Shown here: positions 53,726 to 64,000 of the stretch, piece after piece
Numbering within the stretch: the first letter of the stretch is position 1
Layout of the letters: the number at the start of each line of letters is the position of its first letter
Assembly (NCBI RefSeq): GCF_901709675.1
Contig: NC_051094.1
Coordinates: forward strand, 19,310,501 to 19,374,500
From: Syngnathus acus
Lineage: Eukaryota; Chordata; Actinopteri; Syngnathiformes; Syngnathidae
Length of the DNA stretch: 64,000 nucleotides
Direction of reading: 5' to 3'
Notes under the pieces: generated by a model
Database searches by the model: none
What the model saw: only the letters and a program-made list of their open reading frames with translations
What the model was told of the DNA's origin: nothing
Made by a program: the position numbers and the translations under genes

Positions 53726-54240
53726 GTATTTACGATTACCATGACCACACCGTGTCAGACAGAAAGTCAGGTGGAATTGAATCATGTCAAATCGAGGTTC
53801 AGGTGTTGTATCAAAGGTTGATGAACATTAAAATGCTATATGAATAAAAATACATTTTAAATGTTATAAATTGATCATGGGATTTGAACCAATAGGTCAA
53901 TCTTTAAAGGCTTCGTCCAACTTATTATGGATTCCACAAATAAAAGATTTGAGACTGTTATTAAAGTTATCCAAGAGGTCAAGATGAGTCTGTAATTCAC
54001 CCAAAAAGAGGTGGATGACCTGAAATCTTGCAACGACAAACAAACTGGAAAAGCCAACACAATGCAGGCTGACATATTTAAAGTATGTGAAAGTTTGCTG
54101 TCTATGACTGACAAACTGGAATACCTGGCAAGCTGTTACAGATTATATTATGGTGCAGCAAAGTACCAAAAATAGTAATCCAAAATTGTGTGTTGCTATG
54201 TGTAATTCAGAACAGATGGTGTTTCTCTAGTCACTAACAA
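53726..54240 (+). other. Unassigned stretch with a possible LINE ORF1-like coiled-coil remnant
   Basis: 53905-54125 can be read, with an internal TAA, as FVQLIMDSTNKRFETVIKVI and EVDDLKSCNDKQTGKANTMQ. This helical, charged pattern recalls coiled-coil ORF1 proteins of L1-type LINEs. Support is weak. Confidence 0.3.
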
Positions 54241-54960
54241 TTTAGCTATTGATCTCTAGTTCCCATCAGGTCACCCCTATTTCAAGCTTTAACACTATCT
54301 CCTGGTGAAATTTGGAATTGCTACATGTTTTAGCATAGCCAATTTGCCTGGGCCAAATCCAATACCCGATTACGCACCATTAGAACTATCATGCCACTTG
54401 AGACCGTGTACTGACCGACCAAGCCTGAACGCCACCAGCCCTGACCAAGCGCCCATACAACGACCGAGCCTGAATGTCGCCAGCCCTGACCAAGTGCCTG
54501 TCCAACGACCAAGCCTGAACACAGCCAGCCCTGACCGAACGACCAATCACTGACCACGATTCCGTCTTGCTCTTGGAACTCCACGCCCGAGCCCCCCATT
54601 TCCTCAATAAACAGTGTGTCGCATTTGGTTGTCTAGCTCGTTTTTTTTCTGTCACAGAATGAACTGACCAAATCACGACCACCGCGCCCGGAACCTCGGG
54701 TGGGAAATCCAGAGCAATTTGACGGCGACCCACAGCCAAGGTGGGATTTACCATCATGCACCCCTCCTATGGTGGACGTCCGAGTTCGACCAGCAAACAC
54801 CCACCTGCGCTTCCTTTGAGGCATTCGCACAGAAAATGATCAAAGTCTTTGATGTCAGCTCCTCCGTCGCAGAGGCATCGCGGGAGCTGCTCGATCGGAG
54901 TTTGTGTAGTACCCTCGATAGTCGATATTTTTTTATGAGAGTCTGGATGACTATCTAAAA

Positions 54961-57383
54961 CAGGGGTGTCAAACTCGATTGGACAGGGGGCCGAAATTCA
55001 AAACACACTTCAGGTCGCGGGCCGAACAGAACAAACATTTATTGAACACACTAAAACTAACTTTTAACATAAATATAAATACAAACGGACAGGAATGTTA
55101 TTCTGGAATATATAAACTTAAACTTTAAATAACTTAAAATATCTTGATCTCCATAAAAATATATCCAGTTAAAATTATACAAGTTAGAAAAATATCTCCT
55201 GTCAAAATTATACAAGATAGAAATATGAACATGCTGCAAAACAAAACAAAACCTGGAAATATAAAAACAATTTGTGCTTTTCAGCAATAACAAATAATGA
55301 ATCAAAACATTCAGTTTTCTTTGCTCTTATGCCATTTTATCAGAGCCGGATGATTGGCATCTTTTTTTGGCAACAAGTTGGTTTATGTTTGGTGTGAGGT
55401 CCCGTGTTGTGGAGACTCTCAGGATGGACTGAAGGTGCTCATCAGTGAGACGACTCCTGTGTGCTGTTTTGTTTGTCTTCATCACTGAGAACAGCTTCTC
55501 ACACAGATATGTGCTACCAAACATGCACAAGGTTCGAGCCACATGTGGACGGAGTTGGGACATTGCTGCGGGAATGGAGTGAATAAACTCTGTGGGCCCT
55601 GCAGTGTCATACTTTGACTTTAGCGTCCCATTACACTGCAGCTCAATCAGCTCCATATGAATCTGAACAGGTGCAGATTCCACGTCGACGGCAAATGGGT
55701 TGCGAAACAACTCGAAATTCTTCTTTTGTTCCTCAAAATCACCAAAGTGCCGTGCGAACTCCGTGCGCAGTGCGCTCAGTTTAACAGCAAAGTGCGTATT
55801 TGGGAACACCGTTGTGCCGACTTGGTTCAGCATTACTTGGCAACAGGGAAAGTGGGACAAGTTGCAATGAAGCATTTGTGTCTCCCATAAAATCAGCTTC
55901 ACTTGAAATGCCTTCACTGCGTCATACATGTCAGTGATCATGCGGTCACGTCCCTGGAGCTGGAGTTTTAAGGCATTGAGATGTGCGGTTATGTCAGCTA
56001 GAAACGCCAACTCACATTTCCACTTTTCATCCCGTAAAACGGTGGAGTCTTTGCCTTTACTGTCCATGAACTGACAAATTTCGTTGCTGAGCTCAAAAAC
56101 TCTGTTGAGAACTTACCCCCGACTTAGCCAACGCACCTCTGTATGATAAGGAATGTCGGCAAACTCTGAATCTATAGTCCGCATAAAGGACTGAAATTGC
56201 CGGTGATTTAAACCTCTACTTCGGATAAAGTTTACGGTTTGCGTTAGTGCTCATTACATGGTCCATCTTCAGGACTTTGCCACACAGTGCTTCCTGGTGT
56301 ATGATGCAGTGGTATGTTGTTAACTCACCAGTACAGTTCTCCTCCTGCATCTTTTCTCGCATCCTTCCTACTAGTCCACTTTTCTCACCGCACATAGTTG
56401 TAAGACCAATAAGTTTGTCCCAGGGCAGTTTCATGTCGGTTACACTTTGACATACGTTTTCAAAAATGTCCTTTCCGGTCGTTGTCCCGTGCATCGGTTT
56501 AATGTCCAATATTTCCTCAGTAACACGCAAATCGGAGTCCACCCCACGGATGAAGATGGCTAGCTCTGCAGTGTCAGTCATGTCAGTACTTTCATCCACA
56601 GCAAGAGAGTATGCAATAAAGTCTTTGCTTCTTTTACTCAACTGTGTTCTTAAATCAGTGGCCATCTCACAAACTCGATCAGCAACCGTATTTCTACTCA
56701 GGCTTACATTTGCCAGCATCTGCTTTTTGTCTGGACATATGATGTCGCACACCTTGACCATGCAGCTCTTCAGAAATTCTCCCTCTGTTAATGGCCGGCC
56801 TGCTTTGGCGATCTCCTCTGCCACGATAAAACTCGCTTTCACAGCAGTTCACTTTGTGATTTTGCACGGGTGAAAAACGTCTGCTGGAATGTCAGCTTCT
56901 TCTTTAACTCTTCTACCTTCTGTATCTTCTGCTCTGCATTCAGGTCTTTCAGGTTATCCAGATGTTTTGTTTCATAGTGCCGTCTTAGATTAAACTCTTT
57001 CAATACAGCCACATTAGCGCCACAAATGAGACAAACGGGCTTACCGGCAATGTCAGTAAACATATACTCAACCTCCCATCGGTTTTTAAAGGCTCTGTTT
57101 TCAGAATCAACTTTTCTCTTCGGCATCATGAGGGGCTAGCTTCGCAATAACTTGCAGCAACAAGCACTTGACCTGATTGCCGCGGAAAAACGCTCGGCAA
57201 GGGAGCGAAAGCACTGCATTATGGGATCTGTAGTGTTTTTTCGTGTTTTTTTTTTTTTTTTTTTTTTCGTTTTTTTCATATCGTCGGGCCATTAGTAACA
57301 ATAATATAAAATGATCTCGCGGGCCGGATATAACTGCATGCCGGGCCGGATGTGGCCCGCGGGCCTTGAGTTTGACACATATG
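54961..57383 (-). mobile_element. hAT transposon (Charlie/GTF2IRD2-like) in gypsy gag, 8-bp target duplication
   Basis: It is flanked by ATCTAAAA at 54953-54960 and 57384-57391. Ends are CAGGGGTGTCAAACTCGATT and TTGAGTTTGACACATATG. It carries a nearly full-length but broken transposase on the minus strand. GGGCCGG/CGCGGGCC words lie near both ends, as in the shorter MITE at 49294. Confidence 0.92.
55327..57127 (-). pseudogene. hAT transposase (GTF2IRD2/Charlie-like), three broken pieces
   Basis: Piece 1 (57127-56839): MPKRKVDSENRAFKNRWEVE, BED zinc finger PVCLICGANV...RRHYETKHLD. Piece 2 (56842-56216): SFIVAEEIAKAGRPLTEGEF, catalytic-region blocks AVDESTDMTDTAELAIFIRG and IGLTTMCGEKSGLVGRMRE, TYHCIIHQEALCGK. 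Piece 3 (56067-55327): after a stop near 56115, EKWKCELAFLADITAHLNAL and the C-terminal dimerisation block YLCEKLFSVMKTNKTAHRSR. The protein excises and inserts hAT elements. Frame changes lie near 56840 and between 56215 and 56070. Length adds up to about 600 residues, the usual size. 'TTMCGE' replaces the common 'TDGAPS' type block, losing an Asp. Confidence 0.82.
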
Positions 57384-57722
57384 ATCTAAAAGATGAGCTC
57401 ATGTCATACGAGTTTCCCGCGTCGCTAGATGAAGCCACGGCGCTGACGACGCGCATTGATCGCCGCATCCAGAGGTGGCGAAAGGAGCGGGGTCCACGTC
57501 ACTCAACGTGGGTTCAGGACAGAACCCGGAGGCTGGGTGACCGCACCGTTCAGGGTCCTCCCCGAGCAGATTGGCCGGACCGAGCAGAGCCGATGGAGCT
57601 TTGTAAGGCTTCCCTCCCTCCTGAGGAGCACCAGCAGCGACTGCACGCCAGCTTCTGCCTCTATTGTGGAGACGAGGGGCACCAAGAAAAGGAAGGAGCT
57701 CACGCGAGGTCAGGGAGATAGA

Positions 57723-58435
57723 TCCGCGTGAGTTCGACCACGGCCTCCGTTCCCGCAAGACATTATTGCCAACTCGTCTGCTGATCAGTGACGAAGCACA
57801 CAATCTGTCCGCATTGGTGGACTCCTGAGCAGAGGCCAATATTATGGACATCAATCTCGCTCGGAAGCTGCGGATCGGCGAACTGTCCCTGCCTGAACCC
57901 ATTCCTGCGGCGCACTCGACAGATGCATCATAGTCAGCCACATCACCTTTCCAGTGATGATGTTCTTTTCCGGTAATCATCAAGAAACCATCCAGTTTTA
58001 CCTGTTATCTGTCCTGGCCTAACCCGTCATGCTCGGTCATCCCTGGCTGAGGCAACATAATCTCCACATCGACTGGGAGACTGGGGTTGTGCGGGAGTGG
58101 AGCTCAAAGTGCCATTTAAGCTGCCTGAAAGGAGCCATCGTCGCAATGGACTCTCGCTCTACCTGTTCGCCTCCCGACCTCTCTGGTGTTCCCTCTTGCT
58201 ACCAAGACCTCAGCAAGGTGTTCAGTAAAGCCTAGGCCACCTCTCTGCCACCTCATCGGCCTTACGATTGCGCAATTTACCTCCTGCCAGGCCCGACCCC
58301 CCCCAAGGTGTCGCCTGTACTCTCTGTCGGTCCCCGAGAGGCAAGCAATGGATGCCTACATCAAGGACTCCTTGGCGGGCGGTATCATCCGACACTCCTC
58401 GCCAGCGGGAGCCAGGTTTTTCTTCGTGGAAAAGA
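57723..58435 (+). pseudogene. Gypsy pol start (protease to early reverse transcriptase), broken
   Basis: Several frames in order give NIMDINLARKLRIGELSLPE (end of the aspartic protease region), LGHPWLRQHNLHIDWETGVV, then [14 protein letters not shown] at 58231, [20 protein letters not shown] and [20 protein letters not shown] up to FFFVEK. These are the classic approach and first motif of a Ty3/gypsy reverse transcriptase. Catalytic residues of the polymerase are not present because the sequence ends first. Confidence 0.75.
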
Positions 58436-59465
58436 CCTGGGAAGGAATCATTGGGAAGCATGGCATCGGAAAATGCAACAGCATTGGTTCACTGCTGCTC
58501 AAAATGTGCGCTGCGCATGACCTTGTCTTCACCAACACCATGGTTCGCCTACCCACCCGTAACAAGACGTCATGGATGCACCCTCACTCTAAGCATTGGC
58601 ATCTCATCGATTAAATCATCACCAGGAAGAGGGATAGGCAGGAAGTCAGAGTGACCGAGGCTATGTGTGGTGCTGACTGCTAGACTGATCACACTCATCG
58701 TGTCCAGGCTCAAACTCTGCATCCTGCCCATGAGAAGACCCCAATGCCAAAAGACTATGATAAAACTGAACATCCCCAAGTTGAAGAGCTGCAAAATTGC
58801 AGATGACTTCTCTAAGGACCTTGAGAATAAACTAACTGATACAATGCACAATGATGGGGCCAGCATAGAGGAAAATCTTCAGAGACGTCGTATACTCGAC
58901 TGCCTCTGACCACATTGGACCTGCTGCCCGGCATAACCAAAACTGGTTTGATGAAAACGAGGAAGGGATACAGGTGCTGCTTGCAGAGAAACAACTCCTT
59001 CAAACGCATCAGAACGACCCATCCTCGCGACCCAAGAAGGATGCCTTCACCAATGCAAAAACGAAAATCCAGAAGCTACACAAGATGCAGAACAACTGGT
59101 TCAGCAACAAAGCAGATAAAATCCAGGGCTATGCTGACAGCCACAATTCCAAGCGTTTTTGAAGCAGATACTGGAGAGATGGGCTGAAAATTTCAACAGC
59201 GTCCTCAACAGCCCAGCCTCAGTCAACGACAAAGCCATAGACCGCCTGCCTCAAGTAGAACCCAACCTTGACCTGGACAACCTACCCACTGAAGAAGTCA
59301 GGAAGACTGTCAAGCAACTCTCCTTTGGCAAAGCAACTGGATCCGACGCTATCCCTGCTGAAATGTAAAAGGCAGGAGGCCCTGCTATGATACAGAAACT
59401 GACTCTACTATTCCGGTCCATGTGGCATGAGGAAAAGGTCCCACAGCAGTTCAGGGAATGCCAGT
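58436..59465 (+). pseudogene. LINE endonuclease-reverse transcriptase fragment ('CFDP2-like' type)
   Basis: It starts in an endonuclease: [20 protein letters not shown], then [20 protein letters not shown] and [11 protein letters not shown] at 58612, then the remains of a TDH block. The linker has AAEKQLLQTHQNDPSSRPKK and NWFSNKADKIQGYADSHNSK. The beginning of the reverse transcriptase is ILERWAENFNSVLNSPASVN and LSFGKATGSDAIPAEM. Several stops and frame changes. The family is one that gene predictors often name craniofacial development protein 2-like; its clade is not certain. The element ends at about 59465 inside the polymerase. Confidence 0.72.
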
Positions 59466-59640
59466 GTCGTCCACAACTTAGTGTATTGTGCGCGTTTTGC
59501 AATAATGACTAGCAAATGCGCTACTTTGCAGGTTTATAAGTGACGGGAGAATGGCGTTTAAATACATACTGATAGCGCGGCGCGTGCCTCTGAGCAATGT
59601 GCGTCACTGCGGACAAGCGTGGGAAGCGTGGCAGCCAGTC

Positions 59641-60073
59641 TGTCATGCACGAGGCAGGACACCCAGGTGGAATACGGAGTGTTTATTTTAGGAATGTGAA
59701 AAGGGGTAAAGGGAGGCTGGAACGCAGCAGAGCAGGTGCACGAGGCGACTGACAGCGAGCTCGCGTCATGCGTTGTGGTGGCATCTCGTTACAGGAATCA
59801 GGTGTCAAGCCAAGACAACCAACCAGGTGTAATGCTAACCAGCAGATCAGGCAAATGTGAATCAGGTGGCAAGTGTACGTGTGTCAAACCGAAACGGCGA
59901 GGATGGACCAGCGAATGGCATCTATTTCCACGCCCAAATCAGCGGATACCACGGGACAAGTGGTGGCAATCAGCGTCATTAGCACACGTGTTCTGTATTG
60001 GCGGTGCGCGCTCCTGAGGTTTAGCACAGAGGGCGTATTAGCTGGCCAGCAGGGCGAGAGCGAAGACGTGACA
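59641..60073 (-). mobile_element. Solo LTR-like unit, copy 2, inverted
   Basis: On the minus strand it runs from TGTCACGTCTTCGCTCTCGC to CGTGCATGACA, with AATAAA in the last 60 bp. It matches 32536-32926. DNA beyond its end (59567-59640) matches 32927-32985 too. Confidence 0.62.
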
Positions 60074-60907
60074 CAACCTTCCTGTGTACACTGTCAAACC
60101 CAAAAACCACAACAAGCTGGAAATAAAAAAATAAAGAAATAAATTACAAATAAATAATAAAAAGGGGTTTTTGTTTTATTTTTTTATTTTCATTTTCACT
60201 GTACCTTAGAGATTCATGCTTTCTGTAACTTAAAATAACTTACAGTATGGGAACTTCAAATTAACTTAGTCTATTTTTTTTAGTTTTTTTATTCAACTTA
60301 TGTAACCTTAACTTAAAACTAACTTAAGTTATTTATTTTTTATATATTTTTTACGTTATTCTTTTTAACTTTTGTCTTCACCCTCTTTACTTCCACTCAA
60401 TTCAGGCTTTCTTTTCTTTGCTTCACTTTCCTCCTCACATCACTCAACCGCTTTGCAGATTTTTAAAACATATATGCAATATAACATAAATGCCCTCATA
60501 CCGCCTCTTCCACTGGATAAAACGAAAGTTAACTTTTTATGCGCTATTCTGCGGGGCTGCCACTCGGCTTTGGGAATGTACAGGGTCACACACACGACAG
60601 ACTGTGTGGAGAAGGAGCGAACCAAATGCAGGAAGACTTCAAAAAATGCAGGAAAAGATAATTTGTGACACATCAGCCTGACTACGTCACGGAAAGAAGT
60701 GATCACAATTTCCCCATATCTCCTCCTAAACTTTAACCAGGCCCACTCCATCATTAGCTTGATAATTAGCGTTAGCCTCAGCATCCCGCGTCAGATCGCT
60801 GTTCTTTGCATTTACGTTGGTTGCAGGGTCTTCTGCAGTGCCTTTCTTTGGAGTACCCTTTCTCCCCTAATCACCCTTCTATCTCAACTATGTTTGTTTT
60901 TTCATTT
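60074..60907. other. AT-rich stretch without a recognised gene
   Basis: 60130-60370 is A/T-rich with many AACTTA words. 60370-60900 is ordinary DNA with no motif found. Short frames overlap on both strands. Confidence 0.5.
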
Positions 60908-63156
60908 TATCCATGCATCCATCCATCTTCTTCCGCTTATCCAGCGTCGAGTCGCGGGGGCAGCAGCTTTCGGAGGGACTCCCAGACTTCCCTCTCCCCA
61001 GCTACTTCGTCCAGCTCATCCCGGGGGATCCCAAGACGTTCCCAGGCCAGCTGAGAGACATAGTCTCTCCAGCGCGTCCTGGGTCGTCCACGGGGTCTCC
61101 TGCCAGTGGTACATGCCCGGAACACCTCAGGGAAGCGTCCAGGAGGCATCCTGGTGAGATGCCCGAGCCACCTCATCTGGCTCCTCTCAACGTGGGGGAG
61201 CAGCGGCTCTACTCCGAGTCTCTCCCGGATGACCGAGCTTCTCACTCTCTCTCTAAGGGAGAGCCTGGACACCCTGCGGAGGAAACTCATTTCGGCCGCT
61301 TGTATCCGGTATCTCATTCTTTCGGTCACGACCCATAGCTCGTGACCATAGGTGAGGGTAGGAGCATAGATCGACTGGTAAATTGAGAGCTTTGGCTTTT
61401 GGCTCAGCTCTCTCTTCACCATGACGGACCGGTACAGGGTCCGGATTACAGCCGACGCTGCACTGATCCCCCTGTCAATCTCATGCTCCATCCTGCCCTC
61501 ACTCGTGAACAAGACCCCAAGATACTTGAACTCCTCCACTTGGGGCAGAATCTCATCCCCAATCCGGAGCGGGCATTCCACCCTTTTCCGAATGAGGACC
61601 ATGGACTCAGATTTGGAGGTGCTGATCCTCATCCCGCCCGCTTCACACTCTGCTGCGAACCGCTCCCGTGAGAGCTGGAGATGATGGCTAGAAGAAGCCA
61701 ACAGCACCACGTCGCCTGCAAAAAGCAGAGATGCAATGCTGAGGTCCCCAAACCGGACATCCTCAACACTTCAGCTGCGCCTAGAAATTCTGTCCATAAA
61801 AGTTATGAACAGAATCGGTGACAAAGGGCAGCCGTGGCGGAGTCCAACCCTCACTGGGAACGAATCCGACTTACTGCTGGAAATGCGGACCAAACTTTGG
61901 CATCGATGATACAGGGACCGAACCGCCCTTATCAGTTGGTTCGGCACCCCGTACTCCCAAAGCACCCTCCACAGAACTTCCCGAGGGACACGGTCAAACG
62001 CGTTCTCCAAGTCCACAAAACACGTGGACTGGTTGGGCGAACTCTCATGAACCCTCGAGGATCCTGCCAAGGTTATAGAGCTGGTCCACTGTTCCATTGC
62101 CAGGACCAAAACTACACTGCTCCTCCTGAATCCGAGACTCGACCTCCCGACGGACCCTCCTCTCCAGCACCCCTGAATAGACCTTACCAGGGAGGCTGAG
62201 GAGTGTGCCAATCCAGAGGCACCATCCCCTATGTCCACGCAATGCTGTAGAGGCGTGTCAGCCAAGACAGACCCACAACATCCAGAGCCTTTAAAAACTC
62301 TGGGCGGATCTCATCCACCCCTGGGGCCTTGCCCTTGATGAGTACCTCAGTGACTTAGACCCCAGAGATTGGAGAGTCCACCAAAGAGTCTCCAGGCCCT
62401 GCTTCCACAATGGATGTCGTGTCGGTGGAATTGAGGAGGTCTTTGAAGTATTCTCCCCACCGACTCACGGCGTCCCGAGTTGAGGTCAGCAGCACGCCAT
62501 CTCCACTGTAAACAGTGTTGACGGTGCACTGCTTCCCCCTCCTGAGACGCCGGATGGTGGACCAGAATTTCCTCGAAGGCGTCCGGATGTTTTTCTCCAT
62601 GGCCTCGCCAAACTCCTCCCACGCCCAGTTTTTGCCTCAGCAACCGCCGAAGCCGTGTTCCGCTTGGGCATCCGGTACCTGTCGGCTGCCTCCGGAGTCC
62701 CACAGGCCAAAACGGCCCAATAGGACTCCTTCTTCAGCTTGACGGCATCCCTTACCGCAGGTGTCCACCAGCGGGTTCGGGGATTGCCGCCACGACAGGC
62801 ACCGACCACCTTACGGCCACAGCTCCGGTCGGCTGCTTCAACAATGGAAGCACGGAACATGGTCCACTCGGACTCAATGTCCCCCGCCTCCTCCGGGACG
62901 TGGGAAAAGGTCTGCTGGACGTGGGAGTTGAAGCTCTTCCTGACAGGGGATTCTGCCAGACGTTCCCAGCCTACCCTCACAGTACGTTTGTGTCTGGCAG
63001 GTTGGACTGGCATCTTCCCCCACCATCGGAGCAAACCCACCACCAGGTAGTGATCAGTTGACTGCTCTGCCCCTCTTTTCACCCGAGTGTCCAAAACATG
63101 CAGCTGCAAATCCGGTGACACGACTACAAAGTCGATCATCGAATTGCGGTCTAGGA
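60908..63156 (-). mobile_element. RTE-like LINE (Rex3/Expander type), 5'-truncated
   Basis: On the minus strand it runs from the hAT element at 63156 to a tail of ATGGATGG-type repeats at 60908-60930 (CCATGCATCCATCCATC on the plus strand). It contains the end of an endonuclease, reverse transcriptase and a C-terminal region in three broken frames. The CCGCTTATCC...GGGGGCAGCAG ending is one of the commonest fish LINE tails. The clade name is from recognition only. Confidence 0.75.
60937..63147 (-). pseudogene. RTE-like endonuclease-reverse transcriptase, broken
   Basis: 63147-62486 gives RNSMIDFVVVSPDLQLHVLD, GAEQSTDHYLVVGLL (TDH block) and NPRTRWWTPAVRDAVKLKKE. After a frame break near 62640, the SRWGEYFKDLLNSTDT piece follows. 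62240-61771 gives EEQCSFGPGNGTVDQLYNLG, FVDLENAFDRVPREVLWRVL and RVGLRHGCPLSPILF. From 61725 comes the polymerase block read as LLFAGDVVLL, where the usual second residue after Ala is Asp, so one catalytic Asp is replaced by Gly. The C-terminal part has EEFKYLGVLFTSEGRMEHEI and QMRWLGHLTRMPPGRFPEVF. The element is inactive. Confidence 0.8.
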
Positions 63157-64000
63157 CAGATATGGGCAAACTACGGCCCCGCGGGCCACATCCGGCCCAC
63201 GGGGCCGTTTAATCCGGCCCACCAAACCTGAATAAATTGTATTATTAAACTTTTTTTTTTGGTCATTTTCCCTGCAATTACTATGTTTCCCCAATAGATG
63301 GGGAAGCGCCCGCCCGCGCATTTACTCCCGGAAGCCGTGTCAGAAAGCTCGGTGCACAGTCATAAATGCGTGTACGTACTAAGTAGTACGGACCCGGCGC
63401 ACTCCGCGCTCTATTTCCATCAGTGCCGAATTTCGAGTGTGGGCTGTGACGTCAGCATTCTTGTAATTCGCGCGCTGAGCTTTCAGATACAGTTTTACGC
63501 TAATGCCACCCACAAATCTTCCCGTGGAATCCTTCCATTAAAATGAGTGGCCCGAGGAAAAGAAAGGTGGACACTGAGTGCCGAGTGTTTAAAAAAAGAG
63601 TGGACAATTTGGCTCGACCTACGTGTGTGAGCAGACGTTCAGCCACATGAACGTCAACAAAGCCCGTCACAGATCTAGGTTAACGGAGTGACGCCTCGGC
63701 TCTATCCTAAGAATTACCGCAACAAATTTTACTCCAGACCATGATGCACTTGCAAAAAAGGGAGACCAACAATAATATTGATTTCTTTATTACTTTATTT
63801 AGATGTATTCTTTCACTGATTCTTCAAGATTATGTATTTGATCAGAATGTTTGCCGTTTGATGTGATTTCGCCTCATTAGATAAACATATTTCATAAATC
63901 TGACCTGCAGGCGCTGAAGTGATGGAAACTATTATTCATAATAACAGTGTCGTATATAATGAGAATCACTGATAATAGTTTTTTGGTGAAATATTTTTTA
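63157..64000 (+). mobile_element. hAT (Charlie-like) deletion derivative, right end beyond window
   Basis: It starts CAGATATGGGCAAACTACGG with GCGGGCCACATCCGGCCCAC. Inside, a transposase start (63543, MSGPRKRKVDTECRVFKK) is joined within about 60 bp to the C-terminal dimerisation region (FGSTYVCEQTFSHMNVNKAR, HRSRLTE, then TGA and RLGSILRITATNFTPDHDAL). The catalytic middle is deleted. No right terminus is reached by 64000. Confidence 0.8.

Larger units (their letters stand above)
54670..57722 (+). pseudogene. Gypsy gag, split by a hAT insertion
   Basis: The first part (54670-54960) has PEPRVGNPEQFDGDPQ, a stop-laden segment, then CASFEAFAQKMIKVFDVSSS and VAEASRELLDRS. After the hAT element the reading resumes at 57384 with LKDELMSYEFPASLDEATAL and TTRIDRRIQRWRKERG, and ends in a zinc-knuckle-like FCLYCGDEGH. 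Gag packages the element's RNA. The order and motifs match Sushi/gypsy-type gag proteins. It is broken by stops and by the 2.4-kb insert. Confidence 0.75.
54241..58435 (+). mobile_element. Ty3/gypsy-type LTR retrotransposon, decayed, split by a hAT transposon
   Basis: 54300-54655 looks like an LTR end (AATAAACAGTGTGTCGCATT, ending CTGTCACA) with three imperfect repeats of about 48 bp (54410-54545, ACCGAGCCTGAACGCCACCA). Gag follows from about 54670, is interrupted by a hAT element at 54961-57383, and continues to 57720. A protease and the first part of reverse transcriptase follow to 58435, where a LINE fragment takes over. Many stops. No integrase or 3' LTR. Confidence 0.72.

Overview
This window looks like vertebrate nuclear DNA, most likely from a ray-finned fish. 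The evidence is spliced host-type exons with canonical GT-AG borders, fish-style Rex1-, L2- and RTE-like non-LTR retrotransposons, a tRNA-derived SINE with an 'AFC/V-SINE'-like tail, many hAT and Tc1 elements, and long simple repeats. There are no operons, bacterial ribosome binding sites or CRISPR arrays. Most of the 64 kb is transposable elements inserted into one another; only three stretches look like host genes.

Host-type genes. (1) 6-6024, minus strand: a Ty3/gypsy-integrase-like (GIN-type) gene in seven recognisable exons with matching splice phases. It runs off the left edge and carries one nonsense codon and one frameshift. (2) About 12703-13847, plus strand: three exon-like blocks that look like parts of OB-fold domains, also damaged. 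(3) 52151-52327, plus strand: the first coding exon of a YdjC-type carbohydrate deacetylase; no further exon was found in the window.

Layout. 1-6.2 kb: integrase gene with one copy each of two TA-flanked non-autonomous families, here called A and B, in its introns. 6.2-8.1 kb: a hairpin-bearing 166-bp minisatellite and a truncated A copy. 8.1-12.45 kb: two Rex1-like LINEs, one with an intact 1001-codon endonuclease-reverse transcriptase frame. 12.7-13.85 kb: OB-like exons, then microsatellites. 14.35-22.85 kb: an L2-like LINE with an esterase-type ORF1, split by a TTA-tailed retroposon and by a second Rex1-like LINE. 22.85-25.6 kb: AT-rich DNA with little in it. 25.6-26.8 kb: a deleted hAT. 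26.8-31.8 kb: a third A copy hosting a retroposon, a hAT element (itself hosting a SINE) and a B element. 31.8-33.7 kb: diverged repeats and a solo LTR. 33.7-40.5 kb: an L2-like LINE split by another L2-like LINE, which itself hosts a hAT MITE and a SINE. 41.9-44.6 kb: a fourth A copy hosting a third B. 46.3-49.6 kb: fragments, a Tc1-like element and a hAT MITE. 49.8-52.06 kb: a fifth A, in reverse, hosting a Rex1 tail. 52.15-54.2 kb: the ydjc exon and intron-like DNA. 54.2-58.4 kb: a decayed gypsy element split by a hAT transposon. 58.4-64 kb: two more LINE fragments, a second LTR and a deleted hAT.

How it fits together. Nested insertions with target duplications (TA for B and, by context, A; 8 bp for hAT; 4-6 bp for two LINEs) allow relative dating. 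The A and B ends share the same spaced base pattern and the same subterminal-repeat design although their interiors are unrelated, so they may use related transposition machinery. This is the best candidate here for an under-described system. Only one transposon protein, the 1001-residue LINE frame, looks intact. Family names rest on motif recognition without database searches.
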